Below, one piece after another: positions 1 through 7,466 of a stretch of 19,880 nt of DNA. The stretch is from Candidatus Zhuqueibacterota bacterium 4484_219 (GTDB lineage: Bacteria > Zhuqueibacterota > JdFR-76 > 4484-219). The stretch lies in NCBI GenBank assembly GCA_002085035.1, contig MZGM01000002.1:1-19880 (forward strand), written 5' to 3'. Position 1 is the first letter of the stretch. Every line of letters begins with the position of its first letter. Under the pieces are notes generated by a model, which searched no databases, was not told the origin of the DNA, and saw only the letters and a program-made list of their open reading frames with translations. The position numbers were made by a program, and so were the translations under genes.

Positions 1-516
1 ATAATATTCTCCATAAAATGGTTCCTTCATACCGAGAAAGGCAGATATTTGTGGGACGCAACTAAACTGAAAATTCCATTAATAGGAGACTTAATTTACA
101 AATTTGCTTTGATCCGCTTTGCTAAAGTCAGTAGTATTCTATTGTCTAGTGGGATTGCACTGTTGCAGAATCTGGAATTAGTTAAAGATATTGTTAACAA
201 TCGAATTTTTAAAAAGAAAATAACTTTAATTCAGCAAAGAGTAGCTCAGGGGAATAATTTAGCTCGGGAAATTGCCGCTGTAGGTTTTTTCCCGCCCTTA
301 TTCATTCGAATGGTTAGGGTAGGAGAAGAAACCGGACAGTTAGAAAGTATGATGGAAAAAATCTCAAATTACTACGAGAAGGAGGTGAGCTATCGTATTA
401 AACGTCTTCTTGCTGCATTGGAACCAACCCTACTTGTCACCATGGCATTAATGGTAGGTTTCATTGCTTTGTCGTTAGTTATGGCACTGATGCGAGTGTT
501 AGGTACGTTAAAATAA
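1..516 (+). CDS. Type II secretion / type IV pilus inner-membrane platform protein GspF/PilC, C-terminal part
   Basis: This reading frame is open from the first base, so only the last 171 residues are present. The family forms the inner-membrane platform that couples the assembly ATPase to pseudopilin polymerisation. The visible part matches the second GspF domain: a cytoplasmic helical bundle containing GEETGQLESMMEKI, a conserved family signature, then YYEKEV and a C-terminal membrane helix over roughly the last 30 residues beginning at LEPTLL. The following pseudopilin starts 22 bases downstream, so the two are surely co-transcribed. The assembly ATPase (GspE/PilB) usually lies just upstream and is outside the window. 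Whether the gene belongs to a secretion system or a pilus cannot be decided from this fragment. Confidence 0.9.
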   Translation: MIFSIKWFLHTEKGRYLWDATKLKIPLIGDLIYKFALIRFAKVSSILLSSGIALLQNLELVKDIVNNRIFKKKITLIQQRVAQGNNLAREIAAVGFFPPLFIRMVRVGEETGQLESMMEKISNYYEKEVSYRIKRLLAALEPTLLVTMALMVGFIALSLVMALMRVLGTLK

Positions 517-538
517 TTAACTAAGGAGGTATGGAACA

Positions 539-1075
539 ATGTTTAAAAAGCTATGTTCAAAGAAGGGCTTTTCGTTAGCCGAACTATTGATCGTCATTGC
601 CATTATAGCAATTTTGGCTGGGATCGTCATTATGAACATGACTGGTTCAGAGAGAGGAGCTAAAGCCGCCAAACTGCGAGCGAATTTGGTAACTTTCCGC
701 GAAGCGATATTAGCCTATAAAGCAGACCATGGTCATTATCCTTGTGCCCCAGGTGATTATAACACCAGTGGTGACACCACCATCTTCAAACGGCAACTGC
801 TTTGGTTTACTAACAAGGACGGAAGACCCTCACAAACCAAATCCGCAACTTATGGCTACGGTCCCTATCTCCAGGCTTTCCCCTTGGAGCCATTTACCAA
901 TTCTACCAGAGTAGTGATTGATCAATCACATGAACGTGTTTTGGAACGACTAAAAGCTGATGTGTATCGTTGGAGTGGTGCTACCGGTGGATGGTATTAT
1001 GAAGCCAAAAGCGGAAACGTAGTTGCCAATCTGGGAAGGAGCTTAAATCTCCCCAGAGAATATACCTATTATTGA
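539..1075 (+). CDS. Major pseudopilin, GspG-like, with class III (prepilin) signal
   Basis: 178 residues that would form the main subunit of the pseudopilus. A strong ribosome site (AAGGAGG) lies just upstream of the ATG. The leader is short and basic, with cleavage by prepilin peptidase expected after G10 in KKG^FSLAELL. The mature protein has Phe1 and Glu5 and a hydrophobic helix to about residue 33. The C-terminal part carries a GGWYYEAKSG segment, as in GspG-type pilins where it reads GGWxY. Oddity: the frame ends at 1075, but if the CCCC run at 1051-1054 were one base shorter the protein would continue in another frame to 1124 and end DTPYPNWGGLGKGYYR, which looks like a normal pilin tail. 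The end is therefore uncertain. Assignment to GspG rather than a type IV pilin rests on the leader and fold pattern only. Confidence 0.85.
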   Translation: MFKKLCSKKGFSLAELLIVIAIIAILAGIVIMNMTGSERGAKAAKLRANLVTFREAILAYKADHGHYPCAPGDYNTSGDTTIFKRQLLWFTNKDGRPSQTKSATYGYGPYLQAFPLEPFTNSTRVVIDQSHERVLERLKADVYRWSGATGGWYYEAKSGNVVANLGRSLNLPREYTYY

Positions 1076-1168
1076 TACTCCTTATCCTAATTGGGGTGGT
1101 TTGGGGAAAGGGTATTATCGTTAACAAGTAATGGGCAACTTGCCTGGTCGAGCTTTCAAAGGAGCAGC

Positions 1169-1519
1169 ATGTTACCGCTCTGCCAAAAGAGTGAACTCTA
1201 TCTTTTTAAAAGAAACGAACAGGGATTCACATTTGTGGAGACCTTGTTGACCTTGGCCATTATGGCGGTGTTGTCGGCTGCCATAGTAGGTTTGTTGAAT
1301 ACATTAATCGCTCTGGAAATTCGACAGGAAGGAAAACAAATTTGTCTCTATTTGGCACGTGAAGGGCTGGAGGAAGTATTGCATGTTCGAAATCAAGAAG
1401 GATTTGATGCAATTACTTCTAACCGATTTTCCCAATCGGAAACCATTGAAGGATATCCTGGTGGAAGATGTGTCTGTAGATTTAAAGAAGGTCACTGTTA
1501 CAGTAACCAGAGCGAATGA
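1169..1519 (+). CDS. Minor pseudopilin, GspI-like, probably frameshifted
   Basis: The ATG at 1169 is chosen because AAAGGAG lies just upstream. The frame is open further upstream, but those residues do not look like a prepilin leader. The protein has a leader ending NEQG^FTFVETLL with Phe1 and Glu5, a hydrophobic helix, and then REGLEEVLHVRNQ, which resembles the GspI post-helix region. After about residue 94 the frame becomes Cys- and Gly-rich and stops at 1519. One base along (skipping a base near 1451), the other frame reads DILVEDVSVDLKKVTVTVTRAND and stops at 1557-1559. Its alternating beta-strand pattern is typical of a pseudopilin tail. The intact protein would thus span 1169-1559. I infer either a sequencing indel or a true disabling frameshift. 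Confidence 0.7.
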   Translation: MLPLCQKSELYLFKRNEQGFTFVETLLTLAIMAVLSAAIVGLLNTLIALEIRQEGKQICLYLAREGLEEVLHVRNQEGFDAITSNRFSQSETIEGYPGGRCVCRFKEGHCYSNQSE

Positions 1520-1565
1520 TTTTTCACAAACTTTGTCATTGCTTCTGGGTATGTACTAGACCAAT

Positions 1566-2021
1566 TTGAAATCACAAGATGTGCTGCTTGTAATTGCTGT
1601 GTTAGGAATTCTATTTGTAGCATTGATGAATATTTTTCAGGTAAGTGTTACTTCGTTCGATAAAATCACTACTCGAAGTAATTTTTATCATAATGCTGCA
1701 AAATTGCTAAATTTGATTGTTGATGAAATAAAAGGCGTAGATCAGATGAAAGTGGTGGGAGACAGCAGCTTGAGTTTTCAAAAATCAGGCACAGAGTTTC
1801 GCTATCGTCTACATCAGGTGGATGGACAGTATTATTTGATTCGTGAGAAAAAACTATTTAGTGGAGAATGGGAGCAAAGTCCCAAAATCCTATTAGCCCA
1901 GTTTCCAGCGCCAGCTCCGATGCTTAAGTTTGAAAAAAAATCCCCGCGACAGCTTTTCATTGAGATCTGTCAAAACAACAAAAAGATGTCCACAACGGGT
2001 TTTTGCCGTATCGGAAAATGA
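1566..2021 (+). CDS. Minor pseudopilin, GspJ-like, with a missing or displaced leader
   Basis: The open frame starts at a TTG with no visible ribosome site and encodes 151 residues. A hydrophobic helix (DVLLVIAVLGILFVALMNIF) identifies a pseudopilin N-terminus. The following body, with beta-rich segments such as FRYRLHQVDGQYYLIREK, resembles GspJ. The usual G^F-T-L-x-E cleavage motif is absent: the residues before the helix read NLKSQ-D. A GYVL motif sits at 1547-1558 in a different frame, so the start of the gene may be disrupted. The stop overlaps the next start by four bases (ATGA at 2018-2021), which implies translational coupling and supports this 3' end. Family assignment is by position and pattern and is moderate. 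Confidence 0.6.
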   Translation: MKSQDVLLVIAVLGILFVALMNIFQVSVTSFDKITTRSNFYHNAAKLLNLIVDEIKGVDQMKVVGDSSLSFQKSGTEFRYRLHQVDGQYYLIREKKLFSGEWEQSPKILLAQFPAPAPMLKFEKKSPRQLFIEICQNNKKMSTTGFCRIGK

Positions 2022-2476
2022 AACCAAATATGCCAATATGGAAAACAGAACAGGGAATGATATTCGCCTTAGCTACCATTCTGATGGTAGTTTTGTTAGC
2101 TTTAGGGATTGCTTTGGGTGCATTCCTTTGGGTGCAACATTCGAGTTTTATTCGGACAGCAGGGGGAACCAAAGCGCTTTACTATGCTGAAAGTGGAGTT
2201 GAGCATGTTCTGGCAAAGCAATTGAAATATGTGGAAGATTGGCGTTCACTGGCAAACAATACCTTATTGCAAGACTACCCTTTTGCTGACGGCTACTACA
2301 CGGTAATCGTAGAATCCGCACAGGAAGATCAGCTGCTTCTGCATGCTATCGGAAAGTATGATAATTGGAGTCGTGATTTATGGGTAACTGTAAAACGCGA
2401 CAAGGATACTTCCCCCAATTCCATCTGGTTTACTGATTGGCGCGATCAGCTTGTTGAAAATTTACTTGGGGAATAG
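2018..2476 (+). CDS. GspK/PilX-like minor pseudopilin
   Basis: 152 residues from the ATG that overlaps the stop of the preceding gene. The N-terminus reads KTEQG^MIFALATILMVVLL, a prepilin-type leader followed by a long hydrophobic helix. The mature protein lacks Glu5. That is normal for GspK, which caps the pseudopilus tip, and is also seen in PilX-type proteins. A YYAESGVEHVLAKQ segment after the helix matches the small conserved PilX N-terminal pattern. The protein is much shorter than the usual roughly 300-residue GspK, so PilX-like is the safer name. The next gene follows after two bases. Confidence 0.7.
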   Translation: MKPNMPIWKTEQGMIFALATILMVVLLALGIALGAFLWVQHSSFIRTAGGTKALYYAESGVEHVLAKQLKYVEDWRSLANNTLLQDYPFADGYYTVIVESAQEDQLLLHAIGKYDNWSRDLWVTVKRDKDTSPNSIWFTDWRDQLVENLLGE

Positions 2477-2478
2477 AA

Positions 2479-4188
2479 ATGGCACAAATTTTTAACTTGA
2501 GAAATAAGAATACTGCAATTGGTTTCGACTGGGGAACAAGCAGTGTAAAGATTGTCGGCCTTAAGCGAAAAGGTGACCAGTACGAATTGTCTCATTGTGT
2601 TCTTTTGGAGTTTCCCTTAGATTGTTCTGATGAGCAGAAGCAGCAGACAATAAAAAAACAACTGAGCAAATCATATTTTCAAAATGTACCTGTGATGGTT
2701 GGGTTACCAGGGGGCAGTATGAATATCCGCTATATTAAATTGCCAGAAATGTCGGCAAAGGATTTCCAAAACGCAGCGATCTGGGAAGTAAGCGAAGAAC
2801 TTTTGTACGATCTTTCTGCTGCACTGATTTACACTGAACTTTTGGATACTCTTCAAGATGGAGATTTGCGAAAAGCTTATGGAGTGGTCGCGGCTGTTCC
2901 CAGAGAACGATTACAAAAAGAAGTTACTAAATTCAAAAGGTTTTTCCCTAAATTTAGAGGTTTTGGGATAGACGCATTTGCTGCTACCACCGCAGTGGTA
3001 GCTAACGAATTAGCAGATTCTAAAGTGATAGCTGTTCTGGATATTGGAGCACGTTGGAGTAAGTTAGTAATAGTAAGCAACGGAAAAATAATGGGAGAAC
3101 GAGAAATCGGATTTGGTACCATACAAATAAATGAAGAGATGCATTCTGTTTTTGGAATTGAGATGGCAGAGACAGAAATCTTGAAGAGAAAAATCCACAT
3201 TGTTTCTAACAATGGTGAAAATGAATTCGTCTGTCTGGTAAAGGATAAAGAAACATGCGTTGAAGCCGTAAAATTTATTCTGGAACAATTGATCCAGGAG
3301 CTACGGTTGTCATTACAGTTTTTTGCAGCTCAACTTCGACAGGATATTAACAAAGTCTATCTTACTGGTGGGGGGGCTTTAATGAAAGGTATCGAGTTGT
3401 ACTTTGCTGAGAAATTAGCTTTACCAGTAGAGATAGCTAATCCTTTTCAAAAAATTTTACTAAATGATGAACTTTTTGAAAAAGATGAGATCCAACTCAA
3501 GGCTACTCAATTTGCTACAGCCGTAGGCCTGGCAATGAGCGCGCTGGGAAAATCTTGCAAGGGGAATTTTGATCCATTTGAGCTTTTAGTAGAAAAAAAG
3601 AAAGAAGAACAAAAAGAATGGATTACTTTACGCATTTCTTCGCTTTCTGCGCTGATGATTGTTTTGGGAATGCTCCTATTTTTAGATTGGCGCCTGCAAT
3701 ACTTAAAACTACACAATAGTGTGTTGGGTCACTATCTTGAAAATTTTCAGCAAAAACAAAATAAGGTAGAAAAGATAATTTTTCAAACTGGAAATATTAA
3801 TAGCAAGTTTAGAGCTATTTTGAAAGCAAAACAACAACAACCTCACTGGTCTGCTCTGTTAGACGAGATTAGCCAATGTATTCCATTTGGGGTGTGGCTG
3901 ACTAAAATTAAGGTAAATCCTGCGAGTCAATCTGATGGCGAAAATATTGAGTACTTAGAGTCTCCCTCAAGTTCTGCATTTGTACTCGAGATGCAAGGGA
4001 AAGCTTTGTTTGCTTATCAACTACGTCGGTTTTATGGACAGATGCAAAAATCAAAGTTTTGTACCAACGTGGTGCTCAAAAAAATGGTCCTGGGTCAGGA
4101 GAAACAGCGCTCCGTCCTGAATTTTCACATTGTTAGTACCATTAATAAAAATGCTGAATCTAAGCGTCAGCTCGATTTAGATCGATGA
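2479..4188 (+). CDS. PilM-PilN fusion protein (GspL-like architecture)
   Basis: 569 residues. Residues about 1-355 are the actin-like PilM domain: a phosphate-1 loop GFDWGTSSVKIVG (15-27), a phosphate-2 loop VLDIGARWSKLVIV (186-199) and an adenosine motif LTGGGALMKG (295-304). After a linker with FDPFELL (364-370), reminiscent of the PilN N-terminal motif that docks into PilM, comes a membrane helix at about 384-403, a charged helical stretch to about 450 and a PilN-like periplasmic domain (455-555, containing SALLDEISQCIPFGVWLTKI). In most type IV pilus operons PilM and PilN are separate proteins. In type II secretion GspL unites equivalent domains. The product would link the cytoplasmic ATPase side to the periplasmic PilO/PilP complex. 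A four-base ATGA overlap couples it to pilO. Confidence 0.9.
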   Translation: MAQIFNLRNKNTAIGFDWGTSSVKIVGLKRKGDQYELSHCVLLEFPLDCSDEQKQQTIKKQLSKSYFQNVPVMVGLPGGSMNIRYIKLPEMSAKDFQNAAIWEVSEELLYDLSAALIYTELLDTLQDGDLRKAYGVVAAVPRERLQKEVTKFKRFFPKFRGFGIDAFAATTAVVANELADSKVIAVLDIGARWSKLVIVSNGKIMGEREIGFGTIQINEEMHSVFGIEMAETEILKRKIHIVSNNGENEFVCLVKDKETCVEAVKFILEQLIQELRLSLQFFAAQLRQDINKVYLTGGGALMKGIELYFAEKLALPVEIANPFQKILLNDELFEKDEIQLKATQFATAVGLAMSALGKSCKGNFDPFELLVEKKKEEQKEWITLRISSLSALMIVLGMLLFLDWRLQYLKLHNSVLGHYLENFQQKQNKVEKIIFQTGNINSKFRAILKAKQQQPHWSALLDEISQCIPFGVWLTKIKVNPASQSDGENIEYLESPSSSAFVLEMQGKALFAYQLRRFYGQMQKSKFCTNVVLKKMVLGQEKQRSVLNFHIVSTINKNAESKRQLDLDR

Positions 4189-4724
4189 TACCAATAAAAG
4201 CTAAAAGAGTTATTTTCCCAATAACCACTGGGCTGGTAGTTGTAGTGATAACTTTTGCAGTAGTTATTCCCAAGCTAAAAGATTATCACCAGCAAAAAGC
4301 TGAATATGAGAAGTTTTGTCGACAGCTCAAGCAAATTTCTCAATATGGTGACATCTTGCTCAGAAAGCGACATCTCTATTTGGAAATTGCAAAAAAATGG
4401 GAAAGTTTCTCGAAAGAGTTCCAGCATCTTAATACTGAAAAAGATATTATAAAAAATTTTGTCAATCAAGATACCCGGTCTAACCTAAAGATTCAGTATT
4501 TTGAGCATAATTATGAACAACAAGCCGAGGGCGGTAAAGTAATCTATTTCACATTGCAAGTTCAGGGTTATTTTGAAGACATTAGAAATTACCTTGAACA
4601 ATTGGAAAATACTTTTCCTGTTATTACGGTTACTCAGCTTACTATGAAACCTGACGAGCGTTTTTCTGGATCTAAACGAATGCTGACTGCTACCATTCAG
4701 GGGAATGTGTTGGTAGTATTGTGA
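4185..4724 (+). CDS. Type IV pilus / type II secretion alignment protein PilO (GspM-like)
   Basis: 179 residues, starting in a four-base overlap with the PilMN gene. There is a short cytoplasmic tail, one membrane helix at about 9-28 (VIFPITTGLVVVVITFAVVI), a charged coiled-coil-like segment (about 30-85), and a ferredoxin-like periplasmic domain that includes FTLQVQGYFEDIRNYLEQLE, the best-conserved PilO segment. In the family, PilO pairs with PilN in the periplasm and bridges the inner-membrane platform to PilP and the secretin. Length and order (PilMN-PilO-PilP-secretin) agree with this. It could equally be called GspM-like. Confidence 0.85.
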   Translation: MIPIKAKRVIFPITTGLVVVVITFAVVIPKLKDYHQQKAEYEKFCRQLKQISQYGDILLRKRHLYLEIAKKWESFSKEFQHLNTEKDIIKNFVNQDTRSNLKIQYFEHNYEQQAEGGKVIYFTLQVQGYFEDIRNYLEQLENTFPVITVTQLTMKPDERFSGSKRMLTATIQGNVLVVL

Positions 4725-4797
4725 GTGCAAATAGTCGATTGGGCTTACATCAATAATGAAGTCCTCTATTTTATTGCAGTAACAATTTAGCACAGCC

Positions 4798-5259
4798 ATG
4801 AAACGTAAAACTATAGGATTGATCATTCTTGGGGTTCTATTATTGATTTTTATTGGTTCGTATTTCCATCGAAGAGTACAGTTTTCAAAAACATGTCGAT
4901 CGTCAGTTGCGCAGACAATGATTTCAGAGGTCAGCATCGATTCAACACTTGTTAGATGGATATTAACTGGAAGTGATTTTACATCTCGGAGAAAACCTAT
5001 TTTGTCGAGACAAAGAAGGAGACGCGACCCTTTTCAACCCCCTTTTACCAAATCAACAAAATCAGTTTCCAATCTTCAAACAATACGACTTCGATTAGAG
5101 GGAATTGTTGCTCGAGGTGGGACACGAAAAGCCATCATCAGTGGAAAAACTTATTCTCTCGGCGATTGGATATTGGGTAAGAAAATTGTTGAAATTGGTT
5201 CCGACTATGTTGTCTTACAATCTTCAAATAGCAAAAGGATTTTAAGCCTCTTTAATTAA
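4798..5259 (+). CDS. Pilus/secretion assembly protein PilP (GspC-like)
   Basis: 153 residues. One N-terminal membrane anchor (about 5-23) is followed by a long polar region and RRRDPFQPPF, which contains the RDPF motif typical of PilP. The C-terminal third (about 97-153: LRLEGIVARGGTRKAIISGKTY and SLGDWILGKKIVEIGSDYVVL) is the small beta-barrel shared by PilP and the HR domain of GspC, which contacts the secretin. PilP is usually a lipoprotein. This one has a GspC-like transmembrane anchor and no lipobox Cys. No good ribosome site precedes the ATG, and the gap of 73 bases after pilO is the largest in this operon. The secretin gene follows after 13 bases. Confidence 0.8.
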   Translation: MKRKTIGLIILGVLLLIFIGSYFHRRVQFSKTCRSSVAQTMISEVSIDSTLVRWILTGSDFTSRRKPILSRQRRRRDPFQPPFTKSTKSVSNLQTIRLRLEGIVARGGTRKAIISGKTYSLGDWILGKKIVEIGSDYVVLQSSNSKRILSLFN

Positions 5260-5272
5260 AGGAAGTTACATT

Positions 5273-6619
5273 ATGTTAAGAAGATTAGTGTTATTTATTG
5301 GCTTGGTGGTTTTCGGCGTGGGTTGTGCCAGTTCTTCGCACCAACCGAAAAGATGGTTGTCCCCCAATTGGCCAAATTTCTCTATGCAAGTTAACGATTC
5401 AGACACTCTGACCACCAATAAGCTTTCTGATCAAAATAGCCCAGAGGATACATCGGTGCGATTATCTTTTAATTTTCAAAATGCCAGTTTAGCCCGAGTG
5501 TTGAAAATTATTGCAGAAGAATATGGAGTGAATTTTACTACCCAGGGAACGATTGAAGGCAAGGTAACGGTAGTGGTAAGGAATGCTACTCTTCCTGAAG
5601 CTCTTGCTGCTGTTCTTTCACAAACTCCTTACGATTATGTGTTGAAAAAAGAGAGTTTCCAAATTCTTGCTCCTGGCGAACGAATAACCAGAATTTATCA
5701 ACTTAAGTTCGCTAACGCAGTAAATGTGGCAAATATGCTGGACGGTCTCTCTGAGACTGCAATAATCAGACCTAATGAACGTACCAATCAACTGGTAATT
5801 GATGATTTTTGTAGTAATATTCGGCGCTTCGAGCAAATATTAGCCAGACTGGACGTAAAAGTACCAGAGATTTTAATTGAAGCCGAGATGATTGAGATTT
5901 CAACGCAGGACAAGCGTCATCTGGGTACTCAATTAGGTTTTGACTGGCAAAAAGGTAGTCACACTATTTCAGCAAGTTCACCTTTTACTTTCGATCCGAC
6001 CAAAGTACTAATCAATTATGGTACGCTACAATCGTTCCAATTTCGTAGCCTTATTGAGGCGCTGAATGAAAAAACCGACGCACGACTGCTCTCGAGTCCG
6101 CGCATTGTGACCGTTAATTCTCAAAAGGCGTCTATTCTGGTAGGCGAGAAAGTCCCCTATGTCCGCCGTTCCACGGAAACCTCTGCCGGAGGAGTGCTGC
6201 AAGAAGTTGAATTTGTGGATGTGGGCATCAAATTAGAGGTTACTCCTCAGGTCAACCTTGAGGATAATACTATCCTCATTGAGGTGCACTCAGAAGTTAG
6301 TGAAGTACTGGACAAATTAGTACAGGGAGTACCACGTATTGCTACCCAGGAAGCACAAACTCAGGTAGTAGTGAGGAACGGAGAGACAGTCGTTATCGGA
6401 GGATTGATGCGTGATAACCGCCGCCGTGAAGAGCAAAGCATTCCTTTCTTGAATAAGATTTTCCTGTTCAAATGGTTATTCAAAGGTCAAACTAACGAAA
6501 ATAACCGGCGTGAATTGATGGTTTTTATTACACCTCATATTTTGAATTCTCAGAATTTGAAGGCCATTAAGGCTACCCGAGAACAAATGCGTCAGCGTGT
6601 TCAATCTGGCAGAGATTGA
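5273..6619 (+). CDS. Short secretin (PilQ/GspD family), probable lipoprotein
   Basis: 448 residues, forming the outer-membrane gate. The N-terminus has RR and a hydrophobic stretch ending VFGVGC (Cys18), a possible lipobox although position -3 is Gly. If it is lipidated, the secretin could reach the outer membrane without a separate pilotin. An N0/STN-like domain lies at about 62-135 and one N1-type secretin_N domain at about 137-200. The secretin core is at about 201-423, with RLLSSPRIVTVNSQKA (271-286), VGEKVPY and the VVIGGLMRD motif (373-381), ending RRELMVFITPHIL. There is no AMIN domain and no N2/N3 repeat, so it is shorter than typical PilQ or GspD. GGAAG precedes the ATG. It is the last gene of the operon. 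Confidence 0.92.
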   Translation: MLRRLVLFIGLVVFGVGCASSSHQPKRWLSPNWPNFSMQVNDSDTLTTNKLSDQNSPEDTSVRLSFNFQNASLARVLKIIAEEYGVNFTTQGTIEGKVTVVVRNATLPEALAAVLSQTPYDYVLKKESFQILAPGERITRIYQLKFANAVNVANMLDGLSETAIIRPNERTNQLVIDDFCSNIRRFEQILARLDVKVPEILIEAEMIEISTQDKRHLGTQLGFDWQKGSHTISASSPFTFDPTKVLINYGTLQSFQFRSLIEALNEKTDARLLSSPRIVTVNSQKASILVGEKVPYVRRSTETSAGGVLQEVEFVDVGIKLEVTPQVNLEDNTILIEVHSEVSEVLDKLVQGVPRIATQEAQTQVVVRNGETVVIGGLMRDNRRREEQSIPFLNKIFLFKWLFKGQTNENNRRELMVFITPHILNSQNLKAIKATREQMRQRVQSGRD

Positions 6620-6625
6620 GAATGT

Positions 6626-7132
6626 TTAGATAATTTTCCAAAAGCCAATAACACCCAGGCTCACCAAAGACACCACTACTCCCGCAACAAGAATGCCTCC
6701 TACAATAGCGGGGAAGGCAAGCCGAAAGCGTATTCCAAAAATAAAAGCTGCCACTGTTCCTGTCCAGGCACCAGTTACAGGAAGCGGTATGGCCACAAAA
6801 AGCAATAGCCCTAACGCTTCATATTTTTCTATGACGGCACTCCGTTTACGCGTACGCCGAAAAAGCCAATCGAAAAATCGATTAAATAAGGGAATCCCTT
6901 TGAGTTTATTGTAAGCCCAGTCAAAACCTAATAATAGAGGCACTACTGGTATTGTGTTTCCAATTACTGCGAAAAAGTAAGCCTGGTACCACTCCAATCC
7001 ACCACCAACGGGTAGTGGAGACAGAGCCCACGGGATGGCTCCTCTCAACTCCAGAATGGGAACCATCGCAAGAAACATAGTTACTACTTCTTTGGGCAAA
7101 TTCCCTAAAAGTTCTACAAGGTGCTGTAGCAT
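6626..7132 (-). CDS. COG2426 small multi-drug export family membrane protein
   Basis: 168 residues on the minus strand, convergent with the secretin gene (6 bases between the stop codons, with no terminator hairpin that I can see). The protein is very hydrophobic, with about four membrane segments. It carries the family signatures ELRGAIPWAL (28-37), GNTIPVVPLLL (58-68), and PLPVTGAWTG (117-126), separated by a basic loop FRRTRKR (91-97). The Sm_multidrug_ex name is a database label; the transport substrate is not established to my knowledge. It has no evident functional tie to its neighbours. The ATG start has only a weak ribosome site. Confidence 0.85.
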   Translation of the reverse strand: MLQHLVELLGNLPKEVVTMFLAMVPILELRGAIPWALSPLPVGGGLEWYQAYFFAVIGNTIPVVPLLLGFDWAYNKLKGIPLFNRFFDWLFRRTRKRSAVIEKYEALGLLLFVAIPLPVTGAWTGTVAAFIFGIRFRLAFPAIVGGILVAGVVVSLVSLGVIGFWKII

Positions 7133-7314
7133 AGGATTTCAAACGGCGATTTTTACGGTCTGTCATTAAATTTATTTTAACTAATGTAACAGTCTAATAT
7201 CAGAAAATCAAGCTAAAAATTAGTTTTTTGGAATGAAGAACAAATTGTTATTTATTCTGGTTAGAGTAAAGGTTTGGGACAGTGAAGAATTAGAGAATTA
7301 GGAACAAAAAGCTG

Positions 7315-7343
7315 TTGACAGAGAGTTAAAAAAGTTGTATATT
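7315..7343 (+). promoter_or_regulatory. Sigma70-type promoter for the tRNA/gltX cluster
   Basis: TTGACA (7315-7320) and TATATT (7338-7343) are separated by exactly 17 bases, an almost perfect housekeeping promoter. It points to the tRNA-Ser gene that begins 17 bases after the -10 element. The rest of the gap between the minus-strand gene and this site (7133-7314) is AT-rich, and I recognise no gene or RNA in it. Confidence 0.8.
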
Positions 7344-7359
7344 TACCATACTGGGAACT

Positions 7360-7443
7360 GGAGGGCTAGACCTAATTGGTAAGGCAGCGGTCTTGAAAAC
7401 CGCCGGGTTTACACCCTTGGGGGTTCGAGTCCCTCGCCCTCCG
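7360..7443 (+). tRNA. tRNA-Ser(TGA)
   Basis: Acceptor arms GGAGGGC and GCCCTCC pair perfectly, followed by discriminator G. The anticodon stem GCGGT/ACCGC encloses the loop CTTGAAA with anticodon TGA. A long variable arm (CGGGTTTACACCCTTG region) marks a class II tRNA-Ser. The T loop is GTTCGAG. CCA is not encoded. It reads UCA and probably UCG/UCU. Confidence 0.95.
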
Positions 7444-7466
7444 CTATTAAAGATGCTCCCTTTGTA

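Noticed and set aside
1072..1131. Hydrophobic stretch LLILLILIGVVWGKGIIV in a third frame after gspG
   Set aside because: Open for a short distance only and without a start or ribosome site; probably a chance product of AT-rich codons. The GYYR frame is the better continuation of gspG.
1930..2190. Frame giving VFAVSENETK at the end of the GspJ-like gene, which resembles a natural GspJ tail
   Set aside because: The annotated stop forms an ATGA overlap with the next gene, which is a better fit; I keep it only as a weak hint of another frameshift.
4756..4782. Eight-codon frame MKSSILLQ between pilO and pilP
   Set aside because: Too short, no ribosome site, and no sign of regulatory structure.
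6610..6640. Bidirectional terminator between the convergent secretin and COG2426 genes
   Set aside because: Only six bases separate the stop codons and I see no stem-loop with a T run.
7207..7225. CTAAAAATTAG followed by six T, a terminator-like sequence
   Set aside because: The stem would be four A/T-rich pairs, too weak to support a terminator call.
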